Assembly (NCBI GenBank): GCA_051277005.1
Contig: JBNMPS010000001.1
Span: forward strand, 1-64,000
DNA length: 64,000 nt
Direction of reading: 5' to 3'
DNA from: Dasania sp051277005
GTDB taxonomy: Bacteria; Pseudomonadota; Gammaproteobacteria; Pseudomonadales; Dasaniaceae
Position 1 is the first letter of the stretch. The number at the start of each line of letters is the position of its first letter. A model generated the notes under the pieces. The model was given only the letters and a program-made list of their open reading frames with translations, had not been told where the DNA came from and searched no databases. A program made the position numbers and the translations under genes. Positions 1-7,531 of the stretch are shown one piece after another.

Positions 1-48
1 ACTTTGGGTTTCAAAAAGTTTAAGCCATTGCTGTGGTGTTCGTCGCAT
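1..48 (-). CDS. Start of an IS66-type TnpA accessory protein (partial)
   Basis: The minus strand opens a reading frame at an ATG preceded by a strong AAGGAGAT ribosome binding site, and it runs off the left edge. The 16 visible residues, MRRTPQQWLKLFETQS, resemble the start of the small TnpA protein of IS66-family elements, which usually begins with R-R-T-P-x-x-W. Too little is visible to judge whether the element is complete, and no terminal inverted repeat is recognisable in the 100 bases upstream. If correct, an insertion sequence lies just outside the window. Confidence 0.45.
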   Translation of the reverse strand, partial: MRRTPQQWLKLFETQS

Positions 49-155
49 GATGATCTCCTTAAATGATTAAAGTGATCATAAGTGAATGTTATCGATGGCG
101 GAATAATGCGGTTTATAAGGTGCTTACTCTGGAGTTACGATTAGGAGGATTTATT

Positions 156-647
156 ATGTCAAAATCATTTCAAGATTATGTTGGTGAAATTCATCAATGT
201 TTTGACGATATTAGTGATGTGATTGAAAAGGGCGCTGAAGATTTAGCAGGCGGTGGCCAAGAACTATGGCTAGAGTCAAAGAAACATCTGTCCACAGTTA
301 AAAATCGTTTGGGTGAGGCGTCTGAGCACTTACATTCCTCATCCAATGAGGTTCAATTACAGGCGCATTTAGCGGCGATGGATGCACACGACCATTGGCA
401 GAATTTAAAGCACACCATTACAAGCTTATTGGCTCAAGTTCAACACACCGCTCAGCCTACGGTTGACGAGGTAGCCCTACAGGCGCATTTGGCAAAAATG
501 GATGCTAGGGATTTTATGGCAGAAAAAGGCCATTCTTTAGCCGAAGACTTTAAACGCTCAATAGAAAAAGCTCAGCAATTAAGCTGTAACGCCGCTGCAG
601 ATATTAAAGAAAGTTGCGGTGGTATTATTGCGGGCTTACCTAAATAG
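156..647 (+). CDS. Hypothetical protein with an internal duplication
   Basis: I do not recognise this 163-aa protein. The ATG at 156 follows AGGAGG with good spacing, so I prefer it to the upstream in-frame codon at 63. The protein is hydrophilic and predicted mostly helical, without signal peptide or membrane segment. A short block occurs twice, EVQLQAHLAAMDAHDHW around residues 65-81 and EVALQAHLAKMDARDF around residues 105-120. The DNA of the two blocks also matches partly (both contain CTACAGGCGCATTT or a close variant), which suggests a fairly young tandem duplication. The spacing and heptad-like leucines would suit a helical-bundle or phasin-like protein, but this is speculation. It stands alone between a possible IS66 element and another unknown gene. 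Confidence 0.65.
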   Translation: MSKSFQDYVGEIHQCFDDISDVIEKGAEDLAGGGQELWLESKKHLSTVKNRLGEASEHLHSSSNEVQLQAHLAAMDAHDHWQNLKHTITSLLAQVQHTAQPTVDEVALQAHLAKMDARDFMAEKGHSLAEDFKRSIEKAQQLSCNAAADIKESCGGIIAGLPK

Positions 648-943
648 CATCTGTAAAATTTAGGCGTGAGTCGAAATGGCCAGCGCCTAGCGCCCAACTA
701 CCTGCGGTACAATCAATCCCCTCATCGAAATTTGATGGTCGCGGTTTAGTCCCCTCGCTGGATCATTGAACCTCCCTCGTTAATATATAAGACTTGATAT
801 CTCGCTCCCTTACTATCAATATAAGATTAAGTCCTGAGGTAATAATATACATCGATGTTCCCCTCCGTGTGGGAGTGGTAGTCTGATTAACATGATTTTT
901 TACTACAGCTAAGAAGAAAGACAACTAGAGGGGAAATGTGTAG

Positions 944-1327
944 GTGGCAATGACTAACTCAACAATAACCTGTGTGATCAACGGTAACGCCTACAAGTTA
1001 AACGTCAATGATGTTAATAGCTTACAAAAAGTGCCAGAAATAGAAAGTAAGCAATTAATCAATTTATTAGAAGCGTTAAATAATCAGCAACAAATCCAAC
1101 ATAAAAAAATCGAGAGTGCGGTTAGTCGAGAAAATCGTTCTCAAGATATTGTGACAGACGTTTATGAAAAGCCAGGGCGCATGAACGAAGGCGATATTGA
1201 TGCTTTGATGAAAAAATTAATAGTAGAAGAGCAAAAAAACAAAAAACCATCACTCAGTAAAAAATCAATCTGTAAGAAAATACTAATCGCGATTGCGATT
1301 GTAATCGCTATCATCATTGTTTTTTGA
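944..1327 (+). CDS. Hypothetical tail-anchored protein
   Basis: The protein has 127 residues and no recognised domain. The first about 105 residues are polar and rich in Gln, Asn and Lys. The C-terminus holds one hydrophobic stretch (ILIAIAIVIAIIIVF) directly after a Lys-rich cluster, ending at the last residue, which is the layout of a tail-anchored inner-membrane protein with its bulk in the cytoplasm. Translation could start at GTG 944, with GAGGGGAA about 8 bases upstream, or at ATG 950; the spacing favours GTG. It is AT-rich like its neighbours and has no visible operon partner. Confidence 0.6.
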   Translation: MAMTNSTITCVINGNAYKLNVNDVNSLQKVPEIESKQLINLLEALNNQQQIQHKKIESAVSRENRSQDIVTDVYEKPGRMNEGDIDALMKKLIVEEQKNKKPSLSKKSICKKILIAIAIVIAIIIVF

Positions 1328-1674
1328 AGGAGCTGTGTTTTCGTATGTAGATCAGATCATTCAATGTCTTCATGTCTTAGCTATAAACCTCTATGTATTC
1401 ACACTGATTTCCTTAGTGAGTGTTGTTATTTCGATGTTGTGCTTGTGATAAGCCACACTCTTGGCGAGCCTGCTTTGCTTCTTGGTTGCTGATAATCATT
1501 ACTAAAAGCCCTTGGTTACTTATGTTTAACATTTGTTAAACGACGAGCGGATATTAGTGTTTTAAGCGGGAGAAAGAAGCGGAGGAGCGGGGGGAGTAGT
1601 TTATTACTCATTTAAAAGAATGAGTGTGAATTTGAGTGTTGTATATGAGGTAAGATGAAAGTTAAATATTAGGT
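1328..1674. other. Intergenic region, no gene seen
   Basis: About 350 bases between the tail-anchored protein and the terminator of the minus-strand pair. I see no convincing reading frame, repeat or RNA gene. The stretch near 1560-1600 is purine-rich (runs of GGAG and GGGG) but forms no evident structure. Confidence 0.4.
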
Positions 1675-1706
1675 ATAAAAAAAGGAGCCAATAGGCTCCT
1701 TTTTAA
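1675..1706 (-). terminator. Rho-independent terminator
   Basis: A perfect 7-bp stem AGGAGCC/GGCTCCT with loop AATA, flanked by seven A on the left and five T on the right. Read on the minus strand the stem is followed by seven T, and it lies 16 bases beyond the stop of the 48-aa gene, so it ends that transcript. It could work in both directions. Confidence 0.85.
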
Positions 1707-1721
1707 ATTGAGTGCTAGTTA

Positions 1722-1868
1722 TTAGGCCGCTTGGCTTAAAGATTTTTTCTGATCTTTAGAGGTAAACTCTTCAAAGCTGACGTGACCTACAGACTTAGCA
1801 ACTTTGTTAAGTTCTGTTTCAATAACATCGAGGCAAGACATTATTTTTTTGTAGTTTTCTTTTTTCAT
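1722..1868 (-). CDS. Small hypothetical protein, 48 aa
   Basis: The reading frame starts at ATG 1868, preceded by AAGGGGAA at ideal distance, and gives a 48-residue protein beginning MKKENYKKIMSCLDVIETEL and ending SLSQAA. It is charged, probably helical, and has no signal peptide or membrane segment. It lies 11 bases downstream of a 64-aa frame on the same strand, and a strong terminator follows, so the two look like a small two-gene operon. The good ribosome binding site and terminator are the main evidence that it is real. No homologue is known to me. Confidence 0.55.
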   Translation of the reverse strand: MKKENYKKIMSCLDVIETELNKVAKSVGHVSFEEFTSKDQKKSLSQAA

Positions 1869-1879
1869 AAAGTTCCCCT

Positions 1880-2074
1880 TTAGTCTTTCACTAACTCTAA
1901 CGCACCAATTTGTTTAGATGCGATATCCATAAATTCATCAAGTTGGGCCATGCAGTCCACAATAGCTTTATCGTCTCTGTCGACAATACCTTGAGCTATA
2001 TCTCTCATGTACTCAGCTAATTCCACCGCATGAGCTGTACCTATATGAGACTCTTCTCTTAATATAGTTCCCAA
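1880..2074 (-). CDS. Small hypothetical acidic protein, 64 aa
   Basis: The open frame begins at TTG 2074 and yields an acidic, helical protein (…AVELAEYMRDIAQGIVD…). The start is uncertain: no clear ribosome binding site precedes TTG 2074, and an internal ATG at MRDIAQ is possible. It is followed after 11 bases by the 48-aa gene. The pair sits in an AT-rich accessory stretch. A toxin-antitoxin pair or a phage-derived pair would have this size, but neither protein shows a family signature, so I assign no function. Confidence 0.45.
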   Translation of the reverse strand: MGTILREESHIGTAHAVELAEYMRDIAQGIVDRDDKAIVDCMAQLDEFMDIASKQIGALELVKD

Positions 2075-2443
2075 TAGTTCGCAATTACGCTAAAAGACGG
2101 ATTTACCAAGTCTAGGTTAGGAAACGGTAAATGCAAAACGCTCCGTGCACACTTCGCTAATTCCTGAATCCGTGTAAAAACAACGTTGGCATCCATGCTT
2201 ACATCTAGCATCTATACTATAGTCGCATATAAAGTGAGCGACGAGAATGCATGCTTTAGAGATATTAGTATAGGCTATTTAGCTCAACTTACATCAAATT
2301 GCATCAAGTTAAATTGATAATAGATGCTTGTTGAATAACAGGCAAGTAGTGACGATTAGGGGGACATTCAGGGCACGGGTGAATTTTTGGCTCTGCCCCT
2401 CTTGTTACTGGCCGCCCTAACTCATTGTTATTAATGGAAAAAA
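2075..2443. other. Intergenic region beside the tRNA 3' end
   Basis: About 370 bases between the small operon and the tRNA-Arg 3' end. There is no convincing reading frame or terminator. The region faces the 3' end of the tRNA, where integrating elements usually attach, but I cannot identify a second copy of the tRNA 3' end within the window. Confidence 0.35.
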
Positions 2444-2520
2444 TGGCGCGCCCGACAGGATTCGAACCTGTGACCAACGGCTTCGGAAGCCGCTACTCTA
2501 TCCAGCTGAGCTACGGGCGC
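2444..2520 (-). tRNA. tRNA-Arg (anticodon CCG)
   Basis: On the minus strand the sequence folds as a standard tRNA. Acceptor stem GCGCCCG (2520-2514) pairs with CGGGCGC, the D-loop region contains TAGCTCAGCTGGATAGAG, the anticodon loop is CTTCCGAA with anticodon CCG, and the T-arm is AGGTTCGAATCCT. The discriminator base is G and the CCA end is encoded. It reads CGG arginine codons. The 3' end faces the AT-rich accessory region at 1-2443. Confidence 0.97.
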
Positions 2521-2554
2521 ATAACGCTGTAAATTGTTCTTGTTCTGTTTAAGC

Positions 2555-2705
2555 CGTTGGTGACCAACGGATTAATATTATTCGCTTAAGGCTAATAACA
2601 CCCCTTCGGAGACGTCAAATTTTACTTTAGGTGAAATTTGTCAGAAGCCGCTACTCTAGTCAGCGGTATCCGTCCCGAGCATAAAAGCTACAACCGGGCG
2701 TATAA
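2555..2705 (-). pseudogene. Decayed second copy of tRNA-Arg
   Basis: The plus-strand text at 2643-2712 repeats the 5' half of the neighbouring tRNA gene and its upstream flank: GAAGCCGCTACTCTA, then GAGC, then CGGGCG, then TATAACTCTGTAA compared with CATAACGCTGTAA beside the real gene. Extra bases interrupt the similarity, and the 3' half survives only as GACCAACGG near 2561. The order and the matching flank indicate a tandem tRNA duplication in which one copy has degenerated. It cannot fold into a functional tRNA. Confidence 0.55.
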
Positions 2706-2921
2706 CTCTGTAAGTTGGTTGAATAGAACTCAGCTCTGTTTGGGCTGGCCTATTCGATAAAAAAGGAATTATACAGATTCGCGTTTATTTGGCACGGTTT
2801 TAATCAAGGATTTAACGATAATAGGGCTGGGCTTTCCGCCGAGGAGATAACTGGCTATAATCCCTCACTATGATAAGGCCTACATTTTGGCCATTTATTG
2901 ACTTATTAGAGGGCGTCGATA

Positions 2922-3356
2922 GTGAACAGCATTAAAAATAACGCAATGATTAAATTAGGTTCGCTAATATTAGCGACGGTTTTCAGTTTGTCAGCTTTGG
3001 CAATTTCTGAGAGAAATGAAGCGGCGGTCAAAGATCGTACAGCACCGGTGGCGAAAGTTTGCTTACAAGGAGATGACAGCTGTGGTGCTCCAGTGGTCGC
3101 CGCGGCCACCGGCCCTAAGTCGGCTGAAGATATTTATAACGGTAGTTGTGCGGCTTGTCATAGCACTGGTGCTGCGGGTGCGCCAAAGCTTGGTGACATC
3201 GCTGCTTGGTCTCCTCGTTTAGCAAAGGGCATGGATGTTTTATATAGTAATGGTATTAATGGTATTAATGGTATGCCTCCAAAGGGTCTGTGCATGAGCT
3301 GTTCTGACGATGAGATTAAAGCGACGGTTGAGTACATGGCTGAAAACAGCAAGTAA
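2922..3356 (+). CDS. Cytochrome c5-type c-type cytochrome
   Basis: A 144-aa secreted monohaem cytochrome. An N-terminal hydrophobic signal (about residues 10-27, LGSLILATVFSLSALA) directs export. The haem site is CAACH near residue 79, and the distal Met is probably in NGMPPKG. Two further cysteines near the C-terminus (LCMSCSDDE) match the cytochrome c5 subfamily, which carries a disulfide there. The function is periplasmic electron transfer. The start is GTG 2922 with GAGGG upstream; ATG 2946 is an alternative that would still leave the signal peptide. A duplicated GGTATTAAT gives the small repeat GINGING before the Met ligand. A terminator follows at once. Confidence 0.85.
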   Translation: MNSIKNNAMIKLGSLILATVFSLSALAISERNEAAVKDRTAPVAKVCLQGDDSCGAPVVAAATGPKSAEDIYNGSCAACHSTGAAGAPKLGDIAAWSPRLAKGMDVLYSNGINGINGMPPKGLCMSCSDDEIKATVEYMAENSK

Positions 3357-3384
3357 CAATATGGTTTGATCGTTCGATAGTGTT

Positions 3385-3415
3385 AAAAAAACCGTGGCAT
3401 GGCTGCGGTTTTTTT
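3385..3415 (+). terminator. Rho-independent terminator after the cytochrome gene
   Basis: An A-tract and ACCG on the left pair with CGGT and seven T on the right, with the inner segment TGGCATGGCTG as loop. It lies about 30 bases after the cytochrome stop codon. The A-tract on the left means it could also act on the minus strand. Confidence 0.75.
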
Positions 3416-3485
3416 ATGTTTGAAGTTTTTGACGATGGCTATGATTTGCTTATCGTGATGCCTGCATAAACGCTAAGATCGAGAC

Positions 3486-5189
3486 TTAAAAACGTTGCTT
3501 GGCATGCACGCGGATCCCCCAGCTGTCGACATTAGCGCCTGAGGTGAGTGTTTTGGCGACGTCAAAGTGGATGACGTTGCGCCCGCTAGAGCGAATAGAG
3601 GCCATACGGACGCCAAAACCAAAACTGGCTAAGGCTGAACTCTCTTCGTTGGCGGTGGTGATATTATCACCACCCCAAGCGCGGCCGGCGTCAAAGAAGG
3701 CAACCCAGGCAATGCGTACCAGCCGATACAGCTCTATACCGGGATAATGGCGAGCTTCTAAGCTTGTTTGCCAACGATTACTACCCTGTTGGTATTGAGC
3801 GGGGTAGCCTCTAACAGTGGGCTGCGCGATAGTTGTTATCTCAAAATCATTATCATCGTCGCTAATCTCACCGCCAAGTGTGATGGGGCGATCTAGGTAA
3901 TTGTTGTCACTCAGGGTGAGCTCAGTTTTAAGATAGAGTTTATTGGACGGGTTCCAGTTGTAAAAATATTCTAGGCCTGTGGCGACTTTGTAATAGTCAC
4001 TGTTAGCGACGCCAAAATCTAAGGCGGTGCTAACAGAGCCAAACACAAGGTGCTTACCGGATAGTAGCCCCTTGGTGCTATGAGTGCGCAGGTGCCCAGC
4101 AAGGTCATCTTGGTTGTCGCTATCGTCGGTTTCGATACCCAGCCGAATAATGTGTTGCCAGCCTAAGTGGTGATCTTCTTTTTCTTGAATAAAGTGCACA
4201 TCGGGTATGACTTCATAATCGTTCTCGATAACTTGAAATTGCGCCCAAGGGTAAACAAACTCTCTATCGTTAGGGGTTGCTAGAGTGACGCTATCGACGT
4301 CGTCGGTGGGGGCAAAGCTTTCTTCGTTGCTGGTGAAGCCCAGGGTGATACGCGAAACCCAATTATTGACTTTACCCTCTGACCAGCCATAGCCGGCTTC
4401 AAAAAAAGTTTGTTGGGCCTTGAAGACATTCTCGTCATCGTCATTACCGTTTTGATCGATGTGTAAGTCTTGTTCGTGGTGCTCGCTATTAAAGTAGTAG
4501 CTTTTGGTGGAATTGAGGGTGTAAAACGGCTTTCTCAAGCTTGCTGCGTAGCGATAGCCGTCATCATTATTAAAGGCGGCCATGGAGAGTGTGCTGTGCC
4601 TTAAGCTAGTAATAGGGGCTGAGAGTTTGATCCCGTAGCCGGCGCGGTCACCGTCACTAAAATATTTAAAGTTACTTTGTATGCCTAAGCCAAGTAGGTT
4701 GTCATCTTGAATGCCGTAAGAGTATTTGTTTTCGCCGCCTGAGCGGCTGAAGTTTACTCGGGGGTACAATGTCCAGTGATCCCACGTTTTAACTTTTACG
4801 ACGCCATCGGGGTGATGATTACAATCGGTGGAAAGCTCGACTTTGGCATCTCGAATATAGCTTAATTTTCGAAGTAGGCGCTCACTCTCTTGCACATCTT
4901 CTAGGGTAATATCGTCACCTTCTTCAAAGCTGAGTCGGCTTTCAATGATATGAGGTTTGGTGTTGATGTGGAGATCGTTAGCTAAACGATGTAGCCAGAT
5001 TGATTGGTCGTCAATTTCAAAAATGGTGAAGTTTTCGATGTCGATGCTTTTGATGTTAACGTTTTTGGGCGGTGTGGTTTGGCCGGTACCGGGCTTGCAT
5101 TCGGCATGGTCTGCGTATAGGGCGGGTGAAAATAGTAAGTTGCAGCAAGAGGCGGCTGCTAATAATAAGAGGGGTTGTCTTATTGCCAT
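3486..5189 (-). CDS. BamA/TamA-like outer-membrane protein (surface antigen family)
   Basis: A 567-aa protein with a signal peptide (about residues 1-26, ending ALYA), one POTRA-like domain (about 45-135: FTIFEIDDQ, SRLSFEEGDDI, RLLRKLSYIRDAKVEL), and a C-terminal 16-strand-type beta-barrel region (about 150-567). It ends in a phenylalanine (VHAKQRF), the usual targeting signal for outer-membrane barrels. It is shorter than BamA, which has five POTRA domains, and TamA, which has three, so it belongs to the family of short ShlB/Omp85-like surface antigens. Substrate or partner is unknown. It stands alone, convergent with the cytochrome gene. Family assignment is firm; precise role is not. Confidence 0.8.
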   Translation of the reverse strand: MAIRQPLLLLAAASCCNLLFSPALYADHAECKPGTGQTTPPKNVNIKSIDIENFTIFEIDDQSIWLHRLANDLHINTKPHIIESRLSFEEGDDITLEDVQESERLLRKLSYIRDAKVELSTDCNHHPDGVVKVKTWDHWTLYPRVNFSRSGGENKYSYGIQDDNLLGLGIQSNFKYFSDGDRAGYGIKLSAPITSLRHSTLSMAAFNNDDGYRYAASLRKPFYTLNSTKSYYFNSEHHEQDLHIDQNGNDDDENVFKAQQTFFEAGYGWSEGKVNNWVSRITLGFTSNEESFAPTDDVDSVTLATPNDREFVYPWAQFQVIENDYEVIPDVHFIQEKEDHHLGWQHIIRLGIETDDSDNQDDLAGHLRTHSTKGLLSGKHLVFGSVSTALDFGVANSDYYKVATGLEYFYNWNPSNKLYLKTELTLSDNNYLDRPITLGGEISDDDNDFEITTIAQPTVRGYPAQYQQGSNRWQTSLEARHYPGIELYRLVRIAWVAFFDAGRAWGGDNITTANEESSALASFGFGVRMASIRSSGRNVIHFDVAKTLTSGANVDSWGIRVHAKQRF

Positions 5190-5310
5190 TAATTGACTCG
5201 ATGCTAGTGATTAGAAGTATTGTTCTAGGGTTATAACTGTACAGCCGCAGGCTAGTGCCAATGTGCGACATAATAATTACATGTTAGTTAACTTACTGAT
5301 AAATAGATAA

Positions 5311-7320
5311 CTAATCAAATAAGTTCTTTAGGCTGGAAAGTGTTTGTTTGCCCCGTTCTTTGGCGTTAGAGGCGTCATGCTCTGGGCCACCTTGCCAAAC
5401 AACATCATCATAGGGTAGCTCATCTAGGAAGCGACTTGGGGCGCAGTCTAACATTTCGCCAAACTGCTTACGTTTAGCGCAAAGAGTCAGTGTGAGGCTG
5501 CGCTTGGCGCGGGTGATACCCACATAACAGAGCCGGCGCTCTTCTTCAATATTATCCTCTTCAATACTGTTGCGATGGGGCAGTATCTCCTCTTCCATGC
5601 CAATAATATAAACGTGAGGAAACTCCAGACCTTTGGAGGCGTGCAGTGTCATAAGCTGCACTTTACCACTAGCTTCCTCTTCGTCTTCTTGTTGTTCCAT
5701 AAGGTCACGTAATACCAGCTTGGTGATGGCCGCTTCGATGCTGTTGTCTTCATCCTCGACTTTTGCCAAGGTATTACCGAGTTGCTCAACGAGGATGCTA
5801 ACATTATTAAAGCGTTTTTCGGCGGTGGCGCTGCTGGAGCTATTTTGATGTAGCCAAGCTTCGTAATCGATATCGGCAATCATTTCGCGAATAGCCCAAA
5901 TGGGGTTTTCACCTTGGCATTGCTCAATGACTTTATCAAGCCAATAGGTAAACTCTCGCAAACGTTTAACGCCAGCTTCGCCCACTTGTTGTTCCAGCCC
6001 TTGTTCGTGGCAGGCGCTGTACATGCTGATGTCGTGTAGGGTAGAGAAGGTGCCTAGGCCTTCTAAGGTGGCTGCACCAATTTTGCGTCTTGGGGTGTTG
6101 ATGATGCGCAAAAAGGCATTGTCATCGTCGGTGTTAATAATCAGGCGTAGGTAAGCCATGATGTCTTTGATTTCATGCCGTGAGAAGAAAGAGGTGCCGC
6201 CTGATAAATGATAAGGCACTTGGTGGTGTTGCAGCTTTAGTTCCAATAATCGTGACTGATGGTTGCCCCGATAAAGAATGGCGTAGTCACAAAACTGGGT
6301 GCCGTTACATAATTTGTGATCGAGAATCTCGGTGACCACGCGCTCGCATTCCACTTCTTCATTACGGCAGCGGACAATACGAATCGGGTCGCCATAGCCC
6401 AGCTCACTCCACAGGCTTTTATCAAACACATGAGGGTTGTGAGCGATTACTTGGTTGGCAGCCTTGAGGATACGGGCAGTAGAGCGGTAATTTTGCTCCA
6501 ATTTGATAACTTTTAGCGCGGGATAATCAGTTTGCAGTTGCACCATGTTTTCGGGCCGTGCACCACGCCAAGCGTAGATGGACTGATCGTCGTCGCCCAC
6601 CACGGTTAACTTGCCGCTATCGCCCACCAGCAGCTTAACTAACAGATATTGGGTGATGTTGGTATCTTGGTATTCATCTACCAGCATGTAGCGAATTTTG
6701 CGCTGCCACTTTTGGAGTATTTCGGTCTCAGCTAAAAACAGTTGCACGGGTACCAGTATTAAGTCATCAAAGTCGAAGGCGTTGTAGGCTTTAAGGGCGC
6801 GCTGATAATGTTCATAAGTAGTGGCGCAAAGTATATCGGTGGGGTCGTCGGCTTGTTGCATGGCCTGGGCGGGGCTGACCATGTCATTTTTCCAGTTGGA
6901 GATTCTGTGTTGGATGGTGTCGGCTTGGTCAGTATCGCCTCCGTGCTCTTGCAAGAGCAGGTCTTTGATGAGTGCCTGTCCATCTTGCTGATCAAAAATC
7001 GAAAAGCCCGATTTATAACCCAGTGTTTTATGTTCCTTGCGGATAATGTTCAACCCTAGGTTATGAAAGGTCGACACGGTCAAGCCACGGCTAGCCGGGC
7101 CTTTGATCAACTGACCCACACGTTCTTTCATTTCCCTCGCCGATTTATTGGTAAAGGTCACCGCGGCGATGTTATTGGCACGGTAATTACACTGATTGAT
7201 TAAGTGGGCAATCTTGCGGACGATGACGCTGGTTTTACCACTACCGGCGCCTGCCAGTACGAGTAAGGGGCCGTCTATATAGTCGACGGCTTCGCGTTGT
7301 CGGGGGTTGAGTTTAGACAC
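5311..7320 (-). CDS. rep: ATP-dependent DNA helicase Rep
   Basis: A 669-aa superfamily 1A helicase that unwinds DNA 3' to 5' and clears proteins from DNA in front of replication forks. Motifs appear in order: Walker A GAGSGKT (residues 24-30), Walker B-type VDEYQDTN, motif III GDDDQSIYAWRGA, motif IV QNYRST, motif V LMTLHASKGLEFPHV and motif VI VGITRAKR. Its length and the absence of a UvrD C-terminal tail favour Rep over UvrD. The start codon is GTG 7320. The gene stands alone; in Pseudomonas a GGDEF-EAL gene is also its neighbour. Confidence 0.93.
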   Translation of the reverse strand: MSKLNPRQREAVDYIDGPLLVLAGAGSGKTSVIVRKIAHLINQCNYRANNIAAVTFTNKSAREMKERVGQLIKGPASRGLTVSTFHNLGLNIIRKEHKTLGYKSGFSIFDQQDGQALIKDLLLQEHGGDTDQADTIQHRISNWKNDMVSPAQAMQQADDPTDILCATTYEHYQRALKAYNAFDFDDLILVPVQLFLAETEILQKWQRKIRYMLVDEYQDTNITQYLLVKLLVGDSGKLTVVGDDDQSIYAWRGARPENMVQLQTDYPALKVIKLEQNYRSTARILKAANQVIAHNPHVFDKSLWSELGYGDPIRIVRCRNEEVECERVVTEILDHKLCNGTQFCDYAILYRGNHQSRLLELKLQHHQVPYHLSGGTSFFSRHEIKDIMAYLRLIINTDDDNAFLRIINTPRRKIGAATLEGLGTFSTLHDISMYSACHEQGLEQQVGEAGVKRLREFTYWLDKVIEQCQGENPIWAIREMIADIDYEAWLHQNSSSSATAEKRFNNVSILVEQLGNTLAKVEDEDNSIEAAITKLVLRDLMEQQEDEEEASGKVQLMTLHASKGLEFPHVYIIGMEEEILPHRNSIEEDNIEEERRLCYVGITRAKRSLTLTLCAKRKQFGEMLDCAPSRFLDELPYDDVVWQGGPEHDASNAKERGKQTLSSLKNLFD

Positions 7321-7531
7321 TAAAACACTACTTTAAGGGTATAAAAAGAACCGTGCATTGTAGCAGTTGTATAAAATAATGGTGTGAAATGTAAATATTT
7401 GCACCGTTATATGTTATAAAGTCTTGGAATTTTTATTAAGAGAAGATTATAACCTGTTGAATTGGTTATAATAACCGCAGTCATAAAGAGAGAGTTAGGG
7501 GCCAAGGACAGGAACCGTCAAGGTTTGTTAT

